Origin: Rhodococcus opacus B4
Lineage (GTDB): Bacteria > Actinomycetota > Actinomycetes > Mycobacteriales > Mycobacteriaceae
Direction of reading: 5' to 3'
Assembly (NCBI RefSeq): GCF_000010805.1
Contig: NC_012522.1
Location: 2,604,001-2,668,000, forward strand
Length of the DNA: 64,000 nt
Both the position numbers and the translations under genes were made by a program. Below the pieces are notes generated by a model. It worked only from the letters and a program-made list of their open reading frames with translations. It was not told the origin of the DNA and searched no databases. Shown here one piece after another: positions 8,938 through 17,651 of this stretch. Positions within the stretch are counted from its first letter, which is position 1; the number at the start of each line of letters is the position of its first letter.

Positions 8938-9825
8938 GTGAACATCCACCCGACCCTGCGCCGCACCCTGGCCGCCGCTGCCTGCGCGATCACGCTGTGC
9001 GGTGCCGCCGCCTGCGGCGACTCCTCCGCCCAGGACGGCGCACCCGATGTACTGAAGGTGGGGTTGCCTCCCGCGGAGGCCAACGCGGACCTGCAGGCGA
9101 AGTTCGCACCGATCACCTCGCTGATCGAGGACGGGACGGGCAAGTCGGTGGAAGTGAAGCCGACAAGCGATTACCTCTCGATCGTCGAGGCCATGCGGTC
9201 GGGCCTCATCGACGTCGCGGTGTTCAGCCCCTTCCCGACGCCTCTCGCCGAGGCCGTCGCCGGTGTCGAGCCCCTCGTGGTGGCCAAGGGCGCCGCCTAC
9301 AGTTCGGTGTTCGTGTGCCGCACGGACACCGGCATCGATTCGATCGACGACCTCCGCGGGCGCAAGATCGCGTTCGTCGACGCCGGCTCCACCAGCGGCA
9401 ACTACATTCCCAAGCTCCTGCTGAAGCGGGCCGGCATCGACCCCGATACCGACATCGAGGGCACCTACGCCGGTGGCCACGACACCGCCCAACTCGCGGT
9501 TGAGCAGGGCTCGGCCGACTGCGCCGCCGACGCCCGCTCCTCTTACCAGACGATGGTCGACAAGGGTGTCATCGACGGCGCCACCCAGAAGATCGTCGCC
9601 GAGTCCGACCCCATCCCGGTCTCCCTGGTGATCATCGCACGCAAGGATCTCGACCCCACCCTCGAGCAGGGCATCGTCGACGCCTTCGTGGATGGCGACA
9701 ACACCGCCGCCCTCGGTGTCGTCAAAGCAACCAGCTTCGAGCAGGCGAACGAGGAAGACTTCGCCATCTTCCGGGACGCCGCAACAGAACTCGGCGTGAA
9801 CCTCGAGGAGCTGTCGCGGAAATGA
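8938..9825 (+). CDS. phnD: Phosphonate/phosphite-type ABC transporter substrate-binding lipoprotein
   Basis: The protein has 295 residues and starts at a GTG (codon 8938). An N-terminal signal runs to AAACGDSS, whose cysteine (C26) is the probable lipid attachment site, although the lipobox AAAC is weak. The mature part matches the PhnD family: LKVGLPPAEAN, YLSIVEAMRSGLIDVAVFSPFP, GRKIAFVDAGSTSGNYIP. It would capture a phosphonate, phosphite or related oxyanion outside the membrane. It is first in a four-gene operon with 4-bp overlaps. No C-P lyase or phosphite dehydrogenase gene lies nearby, so the ligand is open; phosphate scavenging is possible, as with mycobacterial PhnDCE. Confidence 0.85.
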   Translation: MNIHPTLRRTLAAAACAITLCGAAACGDSSAQDGAPDVLKVGLPPAEANADLQAKFAPITSLIEDGTGKSVEVKPTSDYLSIVEAMRSGLIDVAVFSPFPTPLAEAVAGVEPLVVAKGAAYSSVFVCRTDTGIDSIDDLRGRKIAFVDAGSTSGNYIPKLLLKRAGIDPDTDIEGTYAGGHDTAQLAVEQGSADCAADARSSYQTMVDKGVIDGATQKIVAESDPIPVSLVIIARKDLDPTLEQGIVDAFVDGDNTAALGVVKATSFEQANEEDFAIFRDAATELGVNLEELSRK

Positions 9826-10610
9826 CGTCCACACAGAACGGCGTGCCCCGCGTGGAGGCCGACACGGTGAGCTACACGTATCCGGACGGCACGGCAGCGC
9901 TGCACGAGGTGTCGGTGCGGGTGGCCCCCGGCGAGATCGTCGCGGTGCTCGGCCGCAGCGGTGCCGGAAAATCCACACTCATGCGATGCCTCGCGGGCCT
10001 CGATGAACCGACCTCGGGGCGGGTGCTGCACGACGGGAGCGATCGCGGCGGATTGCGCGGCCGCGCCCGGCGGCGTGCGCAGGCCCGGGTGGGGTTGGTG
10101 TTCCAGGAGTTTCAGCTCGTCGAGCGGGCGACGGTGCTCTCGAACGCGCTCATCGGCAGGCTCGCCTACCAGCCGCTGCTGCCCAGCCTCGTGCACTTCG
10201 TCCGACGCCGCGATCGGGAGATCGCCGTCGAGGCCGTCCGCCGACTCGGACTCGACGACCAGCTACGCAAGCGTGCCGACGCCCTGTCCGGTGGGCAACG
10301 TCAACGCGTGGCCATCGCCCGCGCGCTCGTGCAGCAACCCGATATGCTCCTCGCCGACGAACCCGTCGCCAACCTCGATCCGGTCGTCGCCCGCGGCGTC
10401 GTCGACGACATCGTGCGACTCGCTCGCGTCGAAGGACTCACTGCGGTCTTGAATTTGCACGACGTGGACCTGGCGCGACACGTCGCGGACCGGCTGGTGG
10501 GCCTGCGCGCCGGGCGCCTCGTCTTCGACCGTCCCACCACGACCGTCACGGCCGCCGACCTCGACCTGCTCTACGCCACCGACCGTGCGCTGGCGGGGGT
10601 GCAGGGATGA
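9822..10610 (+). CDS. phnC: Phosphonate-type ABC transporter ATP-binding protein
   Basis: The protein has 262 residues. Walker A is GRSGAGKST at 44-52. The ABC signature ALSGGQRQRVAIARAL and the Walker B MLLADEPVANLDP are both intact, and a switch histidine follows in LNLHDVDLA. It energises import with PhnD and PhnE at the inner membrane. The ATG overlaps the phnD stop by 4 bp (ATGA), which implies coupled translation. There is an arginine-rich insert (RGGLRGRARRRAQARV) in the usual place for PhnC proteins. It could equally be called PhtA/PtxA by function, because the substrate is unproved. Confidence 0.9.
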   Translation: MTSTQNGVPRVEADTVSYTYPDGTAALHEVSVRVAPGEIVAVLGRSGAGKSTLMRCLAGLDEPTSGRVLHDGSDRGGLRGRARRRAQARVGLVFQEFQLVERATVLSNALIGRLAYQPLLPSLVHFVRRRDREIAVEAVRRLGLDDQLRKRADALSGGQRQRVAIARALVQQPDMLLADEPVANLDPVVARGVVDDIVRLARVEGLTAVLNLHDVDLARHVADRLVGLRAGRLVFDRPTTTVTAADLDLLYATDRALAGVQG

Positions 10611-11416
10611 CTCTCGACACCGAACGCGTTCCGTCGACGGCCGACCTCGCCACGCTGCGACGCCCGTCCTGGCAAACTGGCGCCGGCGTCCTCGTCGCCG
10701 CCGTCGTGATCCTCTGGTCGGCGCAGGCCACCGAGTTCTCCGTCGCCGCACTGCTCGACGGGATCCCGAACATCACCGATTTCATCGGCCGCATGTTCCC
10801 GCCCGACCTGTCCATCCTCCCCACCGCGATCTCGTTGATGGGCGAGACCCTCGCGATCGCGGTCATCGGCACCGCGATCGGCGTCGTCCTCGCGCTGCCG
10901 TGGGCGCTGCTCGGCGCGCGTTCGGTCTTCGAGCAGGCGTGGTTGCACCACGCCGCACGAACATCGATCAACGTCACCCGGGCCATCCCGGAACTGATGT
11001 GGGCGTTGCTGTTCGTCTCCGCGGTCGGGTTGGGTCCGCTCGCCGGCACCCTCGCCATCGTCGTCGGGTCGGCGGCAGGCATGGCCCGCCTGTTCGCCGA
11101 CATCTTCGAGACGATGGACATGCGGGCTTGGGAAGCGGCCGCCGCGGCAGGCGCCACCCGATCCCAGCGCGTCAGCTGGGTCCTGCTGCCACAGAGTGTG
11201 CCGACCGTCGCCAGTTACACCCTCCTCGTGCTCGACGGGAACGTGCGCGCCGCGTCACTCCTCGGCATTGTCGGTGCTGGTGGCATCGGCATGGAACTCA
11301 CCCAGCAACTCCGGCTCTTCGAGTACGGAAACGTCCTCACGATCGTCCTGGTCGTGCTGGTGGTCGTGGTGACCCTCGACCGCGTCGCCTCCTATCTCAG
11401 AAAGAAGCTTCTATGA
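10607..11416 (+). CDS. phnE: Phosphonate-type ABC transporter permease
   Basis: The protein has 269 residues and five to six hydrophobic segments. The ABC permease EAA loop is clear: EAAAAAGATRSQRVSWVLLPQSVP, with the downstream motif VLDGNVRAASLLGIVGAGGIGMEL that marks PhnE-family permeases. It forms the membrane channel of the PhnDCE importer. The start overlaps phnC by 4 bp and the stop overlaps the phosphatase gene by 4 bp. The length and motifs are normal for the family, and only one permease gene is present, so it probably works as a homodimer. Confidence 0.9.
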   Translation: MTLDTERVPSTADLATLRRPSWQTGAGVLVAAVVILWSAQATEFSVAALLDGIPNITDFIGRMFPPDLSILPTAISLMGETLAIAVIGTAIGVVLALPWALLGARSVFEQAWLHHAARTSINVTRAIPELMWALLFVSAVGLGPLAGTLAIVVGSAAGMARLFADIFETMDMRAWEAAAAAGATRSQRVSWVLLPQSVPTVASYTLLVLDGNVRAASLLGIVGAGGIGMELTQQLRLFEYGNVLTIVLVVLVVVVTLDRVASYLRKKLL

Positions 11417-12123
11417 CAGTGACCGACATCGACGTTCTCCCCAACCTCCGCGATCTCGGCGGGCTCCCGACCAACGACGGCCGGCGAACGCGAACCGAGG
11501 TGCTGTACCGCAGCGCACTCCCCGCCCCCGGCGACGCCCGTCCCACGGCCGTCGCCGAGTGGCCTGCACGAACCGTGATCGACCTCCGCAGCCCGCGCGA
11601 GTTCGCCACCCGCGCACACCCGCTGCAGTCCGACGACACAACCGTGCATCAGGTCTCTCTGCTGACCGACGCCGAGGTCACCGCACCCAGCCAGGGCACG
11701 CGCCTCGCCGACGTCTACCAGGGCATTCTCGTCAACGCGGGCGACAAGCTCGTAGCCCTCCTGCAGATCGCCGCCACCGCCCCCGGACCGATATTGCTGC
11801 ACTGCGCGGCGGGCAAGGATCGCACTGGCATCGCCGTCGCACTCCTGCTGCGTATCTCCGGCGTCGACCCCCGGGACATCCTCGCCGACTACGTGTCGAC
11901 CAACGAGCACATGCCCGCCGTCCTGGCGCGCATCACCCGGTTTGCTCCCGAACTCGGCCGCACGCATCCCCACGACCGCGACCTGCGGGGCGCCGTCCCC
12001 GACGCCCTCGACGGCGTTCTGTCGGAGTGGGACTCGCACTCCGGCGGAGTCCATGGGTGGATTCAGTCGCGTGGCGCCACCGACGAGTCGATCCAGCTCT
12101 GGAAAGACCGTTTCACGGAATGA
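11413..12123 (+). CDS. Tyrosine-phosphatase-fold protein in the phn operon
   Basis: The protein has 236 residues. The active-site loop HCAAGKDRTG (C131, R137) is the CX5R signature of the protein-tyrosine/dual-specificity phosphatase fold, and the N-terminal NLRDLGG and IDLRSPREF stretches match the bacterial Y_phosphatase3 group. Translation is coupled to phnE by an ATGA overlap, and a strong terminator follows, so it is the last gene of the phnDCE operon. It may remove phosphate from an imported phospho-ester or a phosphonate-pathway product, or act as a lipid or protein phosphatase. A second member of the same group is at 57.4-58.1 kb. Confidence 0.85.
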   Translation: MTVTDIDVLPNLRDLGGLPTNDGRRTRTEVLYRSALPAPGDARPTAVAEWPARTVIDLRSPREFATRAHPLQSDDTTVHQVSLLTDAEVTAPSQGTRLADVYQGILVNAGDKLVALLQIAATAPGPILLHCAAGKDRTGIAVALLLRISGVDPRDILADYVSTNEHMPAVLARITRFAPELGRTHPHDRDLRGAVPDALDGVLSEWDSHSGGVHGWIQSRGATDESIQLWKDRFTE

Positions 12124-12131
12124 CGGTGTTG

Positions 12132-12165
12132 GGCGGGCGGACGAGAATTCACTCGTCCGACCGCC
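12132..12165. terminator. Hairpin terminator between the phn operon and PEP-mobile gene A
   Basis: The arms GGCGGgCGGACGAG (12132-12145) and CTCGTCCGaCCGCC (12152-12165) pair with one mismatch around a 6-base loop. It separates two convergent genes and can serve both. Confidence 0.75.
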
Positions 12166-12186
12166 GCCACACCGCCACCCCTGCGG

Positions 12187-13926
12187 TCAGTGGACCGCGA
12201 CCGTTCCGGCGCCGCCGTCCACGGTCAGCACCATGCCGTCCGTGATTCGCTTTGTCGCCTGCCGAACGCCGAGAACGCAGGGAATGCCGAGTTCGCGGCT
12301 GACGATGGCCGCGTGACTCATGGAGGAACCCACGTTCACCACAACTGCGGCAGCCGAGGTGAAGATCGGCGTCCAGCCCGGATCGGTGAGCGGCGCAACG
12401 AGGATCTCGCCCGGTTCCAGATCGGGGGCGTCCTCGGGATCGGTGATGACACGAGCGACGCCGGTCGCGACACCCGTACAGGCCGGCAGCCCCGTCAACA
12501 CGTCCCCCGACACGGCGGTCTCGGCACCCGGGTCCGTCTTCTTCGGCCACTCGGTGACCGGCGGAACCTTTCCGGCCTCGACGATGAACGGCGGCTCGAG
12601 TTCGGAGAGCTGATCGAACCACGCCCAGCGCTCCACGATGATGTTGTGGAAGGAGCGCGGATCGGCGACCAACGCATCCAGTTCGTCCTCGCGCACCATG
12701 ACGATGTCGTCGGGACGGTCAAAGATTCCCAGGTCGGCGTACCGTCGCCCGAGTTCGGCCATGGGCAGCCTGGCTTCGTGCAGGACTCTGATCGTGTTGG
12801 TCTTGCTCTGTTCGCGTGCCGGTGAATACACGGACACCGACTGAAGCGCGGCCTCGAGCTTGGCCAGTTGTTCGGGTTGGTCGGCGAGTGTGTCGCGCAT
12901 CTGGGCGACACAGAGCTCTCGCTCCTCCCGCAGCCTCTTGCTCTGCTGGACCGGGTTCTTGTCCTCGTCCTGGAGCCGCATCCGGTCGATCATGCCCAGC
13001 GGAATGGACGGGAATGCTTCCCAGGTGCGTGCATTGGCCTCCCATTCCTGTGTGGAGCGGGAACCGAACTCGTAGAGGAACTCGTCGAACGCGGAAACGA
13101 AGTCGGTGATCTCGGGAACGGTTGCGGCCCGGAGACGCTCGTCGAGCGAGGCCACTCCCTGCTCGAAGAGTGCGGTGAGACTCGGACTCTGTCTGACCGT
13201 TCGGCCGAGTGCCCACATCGCGTGATTCGGAGCGGCCGACGCGATGTTGCCGAGACCCGCGGTGAGCCGGACAGCGAGTCCGGGGTCGGCGAACGGGGCC
13301 ACTGCGTCTTCCAATGCCCCGGTGACGATGGAACCCTCGTAGACCATGCGCAGGTGCGTCCGAGTGAACATCGGATAGTACTCGCGCATCACGAGGCGTT
13401 GATACGCGACGAGGTCGGCCTCGCTCATGGACGAGTAGTCGGGGCGGGCGCTGCGCAGCTTCTCGGCGGTTTTCCGATGTTCCTCGATGTCGGGTCGGCC
13501 GGTTTCACTCATGACGCGCTGGACCGTCGCCAGAATTCGGTCGGTGTACTCGGGCCTCTGGTCGTCGGGATGCGGCACGTAGGCCGGCGCTTCACGGTCA
13601 CCTAGGTAGGTTCGGTCCATCAAATCCGGTGTGGCACCGGGCATCCGGGCACCGAACGTTCGCATGTTCGACAGATTCAGGTACACGTACCCATGTACCA
13701 GACCTTGGATGTCGATGACGCCGTCGCGGAACTCGTCGGTGTCGAATGCACCGAACTCTGCGAGTGCCTGCTGCCACTCACGCTCGGAAGGCGGACCACC
13801 GATCATGCTCCAGAAGAGCGGTGTTGCAACGGTAGAAGACACTTCACCGACGTTTCCGCGGGTGTAAACCGGCCACCGCGTGCTCAACTCGTTGTCAACT
13901 ACCCAGGGACGTGTGATGTCGCCCAT
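12187..13926 (-). CDS. PEP-utilising mobile-domain protein A (stand-alone swivelling-His protein)
   Basis: The protein has 579 residues. The last about 90 residues are the swivelling phosphohistidine domain of PEP synthase, PPDK and rifampin phosphotransferase: LVAPLTDPGWTPIF, then SMSHAAIVSRELGIPCVLG with the carrier histidine H538. There is no ATP-grasp domain and no PEP/pyruvate barrel. The first about 450 residues are helical, of unknown function, and may bind the acceptor substrate, as the middle domain of rifampin phosphotransferase does. Paralogues are at 24974 (intact) and 26895 (broken). An ATP-grasp partner could be the PPDK-like protein at 33748. A good AAGGAG site precedes the ATG, and an exact dyad lies just upstream. 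Confidence 0.8.
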   Translation of the reverse strand: MGDITRPWVVDNELSTRWPVYTRGNVGEVSSTVATPLFWSMIGGPPSEREWQQALAEFGAFDTDEFRDGVIDIQGLVHGYVYLNLSNMRTFGARMPGATPDLMDRTYLGDREAPAYVPHPDDQRPEYTDRILATVQRVMSETGRPDIEEHRKTAEKLRSARPDYSSMSEADLVAYQRLVMREYYPMFTRTHLRMVYEGSIVTGALEDAVAPFADPGLAVRLTAGLGNIASAAPNHAMWALGRTVRQSPSLTALFEQGVASLDERLRAATVPEITDFVSAFDEFLYEFGSRSTQEWEANARTWEAFPSIPLGMIDRMRLQDEDKNPVQQSKRLREERELCVAQMRDTLADQPEQLAKLEAALQSVSVYSPAREQSKTNTIRVLHEARLPMAELGRRYADLGIFDRPDDIVMVREDELDALVADPRSFHNIIVERWAWFDQLSELEPPFIVEAGKVPPVTEWPKKTDPGAETAVSGDVLTGLPACTGVATGVARVITDPEDAPDLEPGEILVAPLTDPGWTPIFTSAAAVVVNVGSSMSHAAIVSRELGIPCVLGVRQATKRITDGMVLTVDGGAGTVAVH

Positions 13927-13967
13927 GATTCTCCTTCCGGCGACTCCGAGTGGCGTCGCTCACACAA

Positions 13968-13989
13968 GATAGTAGTCGACTCGACTATC
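13968..13989. promoter_or_regulatory. Dyad operator-like site upstream of PEP-mobile gene A
   Basis: The site has arms GATAGT and ACTATC at its outer ends and reads ATAGTAG-N6-CGACTAT at 13969-13988. It has the same 7-6-7 layout as the site at 50951-50970, with 14 of 20 bases identical. It lies 42 bp before the gene A start and is a plausible MarR-type operator. Confidence 0.55.
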
Positions 13990-14000
13990 GGAACCTAGAC

Positions 14001-15104
14001 TTATTTTGCCGAGTTCTGACGCTGCATGTTTCCGCTTCGCCACATGATCGGCAAGTGCGCGAACCCCGCTTCACCGTCGACGGTGACCGCCGCCAAGTTC
14101 TCCCGATGACCCGGTTCGACCGGCAGCCCATCGCAGTACACCTCACCCGAGTCCGCAAGGTCGAAGACGTCGTACTCGATCACATCACCACGACGGGCGC
14201 CGAAACCGAGCCCGTCACCGAATCCGCGGTTGTATCCACCGCCGCGACTCGCCCACGCCCTGTCCGGGTGCGGTTTTGCGTCGATTGACATCTCGACTCC
14301 GTCTTCGAGCCTGAGCCGGAGACGCGCCTTGCTCCAACCGGCAGGCGATCGCTCCACGTTGTGATCCACTGCCGTAACACTCAGCGAGGAACCGTCATTC
14401 GCATACACCCGCCCGTCGACGTAGGGAGGCCGACCGTCGGCGTACTCGCGAAGCTGCACGAGTCCGCACCGGGTGGGGGTCGAGAAGTTGCACCAGATAG
14501 TCAAGCTGCTCACACGTCGCGCCAATGGTGGCGGCTCCAGGCCACCGACGTCGACGCGGACACCCCAGGAGTGGTCGCGATCCCCCCACCAGTCTTTGAC
14601 GTCGAATCGTCGCCCCTCGACCTCCACCCAGCCGTTCCAGGAACCGACCTGGTCATATCGAGTCTGCTCCTGAATGAGTCGATGCCCCGCCATCTCACGA
14701 TGCTTGGCCTCCAGATGAGGCGGCCGCGCAGTGGTGAACAAGAGTTCCGCCCGCACGGACTCCGACGCTTCGTCGATCGTGAGGCGTACCCGCCGGAAAG
14801 GGTCCTCCACCTCGATCGCGAATCCGCCGACCTGAGCCTTGTTGACGGTGGCGGCATCGGCGAGCACGTCGATCTCGGTCGACACCCGCAGGTTGTGCTG
14901 ACGCGAACCGACCAGCACGTTGATGAAGGCGTCGCGCGTCGACATGTTGGGGTACCTGCCCGTTCCGGCGAAGAAGGCAACCGCCCCATCGGGGGCCAGA
15001 CCCGAGAACCAATAACGATCGAAGAAGCGATGATCCGGCGTCGCCACCACGGCGAACGGGTCCGTAGTCTGGTGAAACAAACTCTCGTCGAGTGGCGTCA
15101 GCAT
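14001..15104 (-). CDS. AttH-like two-domain barrel protein 1 (RDHSWG family)
   Basis: The protein has 367 residues and no signal peptide. It shows a lipocalin-like, AttH/CrtC-like pattern of repeated beta strands and shares with the proteins at 16453 and 54656 a DHRFFDRYWF block near the start and WWGDRDHSWGVR (RDHSWG at 176-181). The frame is open to 15350, but the ATG at 15104 matches the paralogue start and overlaps the stop of the upstream phosphotransferase by 7 bp, so I use it. No activity is established for the family; a lipid-like or terpenoid ligand or isomerase-type role is possible. It is co-transcribed with an APH-type gene. Confidence 0.65.
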   Translation of the reverse strand: MLTPLDESLFHQTTDPFAVVATPDHRFFDRYWFSGLAPDGAVAFFAGTGRYPNMSTRDAFINVLVGSRQHNLRVSTEIDVLADAATVNKAQVGGFAIEVEDPFRRVRLTIDEASESVRAELLFTTARPPHLEAKHREMAGHRLIQEQTRYDQVGSWNGWVEVEGRRFDVKDWWGDRDHSWGVRVDVGGLEPPPLARRVSSLTIWCNFSTPTRCGLVQLREYADGRPPYVDGRVYANDGSSLSVTAVDHNVERSPAGWSKARLRLRLEDGVEMSIDAKPHPDRAWASRGGGYNRGFGDGLGFGARRGDVIEYDVFDLADSGEVYCDGLPVEPGHRENLAAVTVDGEAGFAHLPIMWRSGNMQRQNSAK

Positions 15105-16366
15105 GCGCGTGCCCCCGCGACCGCGTGCGCCGAAGACACCGAACGCACCGCGCTCGTGAGAAAACGTGGCGCAAGAAGAAGACCGGAGATTCCGTAGAGG
15201 ACCTGGTCGGGACTCTGCAGGAAGAGGCTGCGCATCCGATAGGCGGACACTGCACGCCAGAAGTCCTGCCAGACGATGTACCAGACCAAGGCGTCGTCCG
15301 ATGGTTCCCGGCCGCCCGCTGCAACGTACTCGCGCATGAATGCGGTCCACGACTCGTCGTCGAGGGTGGGTCTGAGGTAAGCGAGATCTTCCACGGCAAG
15401 TCCGGCGTGACTACGTTCCCAGTCCAGGATCCCCGAGAGTTCGTCACCCTCGATCAGGAAGTTGTGGGGCCCGAAGTCGCCGTGGACCAATACCGGTGGA
15501 TCGGCCGGTTCGGGGATCGCGGACTCGAGCCAGTTCAGCACCAGATTGAATGCCGGCGCCCAGGCATCGTCACCCTCGGCCCACAGGCCGTCGAGCACCG
15601 CTCTTCGCTCCGAGAGAGCCTCCCTTCGGTCCTCCGCAGAGATCAATGGGGGCAATGGATTCGCATCGAACGCCGCCAGCTCGACCTGATGCTGCTGCGC
15701 GGCCGCTCGCGCAACCGACGCCAGCACCGCCGAGGAGGGAGGTGCAACCCATCCGTTCGGGTCGCCGGCGGGCGTACCGGAGAGTGCCGAGGTTGCGATC
15801 GCCGGAGTTCCGAGGGCCTCGCTGTCATACCACCACGGCTCCGGCACGGGGCAGCCACTGTGGAACGCCGACGACAGGACGTCGTATTCGGCGCGAAGGC
15901 CATCTGCCCGCCGTCCGGGCGCCACCTTACGGACGACGAATCGTTCGCCGGAGCCGTCGGAGTAGGTAGCTCGCGCCATCAGCATTTCCTTCGAGAAACC
16001 GCCGGACAGCCGTCGGACATCCCCGACTGATGCCACGATGCGTCCCGCTCTCGGATGACGACTCAGCGCCGCAAAGAGATCCGGGGCAGTGACAGTCAAT
16101 TCCGTCGACGTTCCGTAGTCGATCGGGACGACTGCTCCGTCGAGTTCTTCACCGACCGCCGGGAGTTCGACCGCGAGGAGTTCTTCGACGCGCTGCGGTG
16201 CAGGCGTTGCCGCGCGCCTGCGGCCGAGGTCGTCGTCGAGTTCTGCTCGTCGTAGCAAAGCGCGCCCCACGGTCAGCAAGTCGACCACCCTACTCGGGTC
16301 GGTATCGACAAGGGCCAATTCGGCTTGAAGTACGCGGGCTACCTGGGACGTTACCGAATGTCTCAC
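15098..16366 (-). CDS. APH-family phosphotransferase (intact catalytic motif)
   Basis: The protein has 422 residues starting at a GTG (16366). The C-terminal half is an aminoglycoside-phosphotransferase/choline-kinase-type kinase domain: VLVHGDFGPHNF with the catalytic HGD at 295-297 and N302, then ILDWE with D315 as the second metal ligand, and a weak glycine-rich loop at RLSGGFSKEML with K146 of VVRKV as the probable ATP lysine. Such enzymes phosphorylate hydroxyl groups of small molecules, and in actinomycetes some are tied to acyl-CoA metabolism. The first 110 residues look helical and unfamiliar. It overlaps AttH-like gene 1 by 7 bp; a paralogous pair at 54.7-56.9 kb repeats the arrangement. 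Confidence 0.75.
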   Translation of the reverse strand: MRHSVTSQVARVLQAELALVDTDPSRVVDLLTVGRALLRRAELDDDLGRRRAATPAPQRVEELLAVELPAVGEELDGAVVPIDYGTSTELTVTAPDLFAALSRHPRAGRIVASVGDVRRLSGGFSKEMLMARATYSDGSGERFVVRKVAPGRRADGLRAEYDVLSSAFHSGCPVPEPWWYDSEALGTPAIATSALSGTPAGDPNGWVAPPSSAVLASVARAAAQQHQVELAAFDANPLPPLISAEDRREALSERRAVLDGLWAEGDDAWAPAFNLVLNWLESAIPEPADPPVLVHGDFGPHNFLIEGDELSGILDWERSHAGLAVEDLAYLRPTLDDESWTAFMREYVAAGGREPSDDALVWYIVWQDFWRAVSAYRMRSLFLQSPDQVLYGISGLLLAPRFLTSAVRSVSSAHAVAGARAC

Positions 16367-16395
16367 TCCCGCACGGTAGCACCGATGACGAAGAA

Positions 16396-16414
16396 CATCT
16401 AGAGTTAGACTATC
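16396..16414. promoter_or_regulatory. AT-rich operator-like element, phosphotransferase / AttH-2 divergent promoter
   Basis: CATCTAGAGTTAGACTAT (16396-16413) holds an AGACTATC octamer also found at 19097. It resembles the ATTAGAT-type element seen at 53806 and 54578. It sits in the 86-bp region between two divergent genes. Confidence 0.4.
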
Positions 16415-16452
16415 GGCAATTCGAATATCTGACCCGGACCCAGAGGTGACCA

Positions 16453-17589
16453 GTGATCGACGAACGCACTCTCCATCCCGCGGACGAGACCTTGCTCCAC
16501 CAGGCGCCATGGCCTTTCCTGTACACCGCGACCAGCGACCACCGATTCTTCGATCGGTACTGGTTTGCCGGCGTCGACCCCTCCGGGAAGTTCGGATTCG
16601 TCTCTGGACTGGCCATGTACAAGAACATGGGAGTGTGCGACGGCTTCCTCTGCATTCTCGAAGGCGACCGACAGCACAACGCGCGGTTCTCCCGGGCACT
16701 CGGTGACGACGTTCTCACCACGGGCGTCGGCGGTTTGACCGTGGACGTCGTCGAGCCATTTCGACAACTCCGCGTTCGACTGGCCGACTCCGACACCCCG
16801 CTCTCTGCAGACCTCACGTTCACCAGCACTCACGAGCCGGCCTGCGAGGCGCACTATGTCGATTCACGCGGCGGACGTGTCGGACAGGAAATCACTCGGT
16901 ACCACCAGCCCGGCCGCTGGACGGGGTCGATCCAGTACCCCGGCGAAACGGTAGACGTCGACAACTGGTGGGGTACGCGTGACCACTCGTGGGGTGTGCG
17001 GCCCGGCGTAGGTGGGTTCGACCGGTCGGTTGCGGATCCGCAATCCGCGAAGGCGGCCTCGCCGACATCGCCCGCCTCGTCGATGCTGCACATCGCCCTG
17101 GTCGTCGAGCACGACGACCTCTGGGTGTCGCTCCAACAGCGCGAAGACGGCGAAGGGCGGATCACGTTCACTGACGTCGTGGCCATGACCCGAGACGGTG
17201 TGCGTCTTCCGGTGGGCATTGCCACCTTTGACGTGGACTTTCACCCCGGAACCCGACAGTACGACGAGGTGACGCTCCGACTGGTCGTCGGCGACGGGAA
17301 GGAGTTGCTGGTCAGCGCTACACCGCTGATCCATGCGTGGGCGTACGCAGGGACCGGGTACGACGGCGGATACCGCGACGGGCGCGGCCTCGGTGCGTGG
17401 CGCGGCGAGGTGGCCGAATACGACGTCTATGTGCACGCGGGTCGGGAGCAGGTGCTGCTCGACGGTCGACCGACCCCGACCGGACATCGCGAGCAGCTCG
17501 CCCGGATGACGGTAAACGGTGTCAAGTCGACTGGTTACTGTGCCGTGATGACGCGCGGGACGCTCCCTCGGCGCGGCCTCTACGCGTGA
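16453..17589 (+). CDS. AttH-like two-domain barrel protein 2 (RDHSWG family)
   Basis: The protein has 378 residues and starts at a GTG. It is clearly a paralogue of the protein at 14001: an N-terminal DHRFFDRYWFAG block and NWWGTRDHSWGVR with RDHSWG at exactly the same positions, 176-181. It lacks a signal peptide or membrane helix, so it should be cytosolic. The function is unknown; family members are predicted to be two linked lipocalin-like barrels, suggesting binding or cyclisation of a hydrophobic substrate. It is divergent from the phosphotransferase/AttH-1 pair and shares a promoter region with it. A strong terminator follows. Confidence 0.65.
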   Translation: MIDERTLHPADETLLHQAPWPFLYTATSDHRFFDRYWFAGVDPSGKFGFVSGLAMYKNMGVCDGFLCILEGDRQHNARFSRALGDDVLTTGVGGLTVDVVEPFRQLRVRLADSDTPLSADLTFTSTHEPACEAHYVDSRGGRVGQEITRYHQPGRWTGSIQYPGETVDVDNWWGTRDHSWGVRPGVGGFDRSVADPQSAKAASPTSPASSMLHIALVVEHDDLWVSLQQREDGEGRITFTDVVAMTRDGVRLPVGIATFDVDFHPGTRQYDEVTLRLVVGDGKELLVSATPLIHAWAYAGTGYDGGYRDGRGLGAWRGEVAEYDVYVHAGREQVLLDGRPTPTGHREQLARMTVNGVKSTGYCAVMTRGTLPRRGLYA

Positions 17590-17595
17590 CATGCC

Positions 17596-17635
17596 GGGTG
17601 GCCGGTGCCCGGCACTCCAGCGGCACCGGCCACCC
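17596..17635. terminator. Hairpin terminator between AttH-2 and the SDR gene
   Basis: A 14-bp perfect stem (17596-17609 with 17622-17635) lies between convergent genes, 7 bp after the stop of the upper one. It probably serves both directions. Confidence 0.8.
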
Positions 17636-17651
17636 TCGTCGCGGGACCGGA

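Noticed and set aside
8881-9978. Minus-strand 365-residue ORF opposite phnD
   Set aside because: Low-complexity glycine/valine/arginine content in antisense to a well-supported gene.
10585-12123. 512-residue ORF across phnE and the phosphatase
   Set aside because: Its first part is the out-of-frame arginine-rich shadow of phnE; the phosphatase begins at the ATG at 11413 in overlap with phnE.
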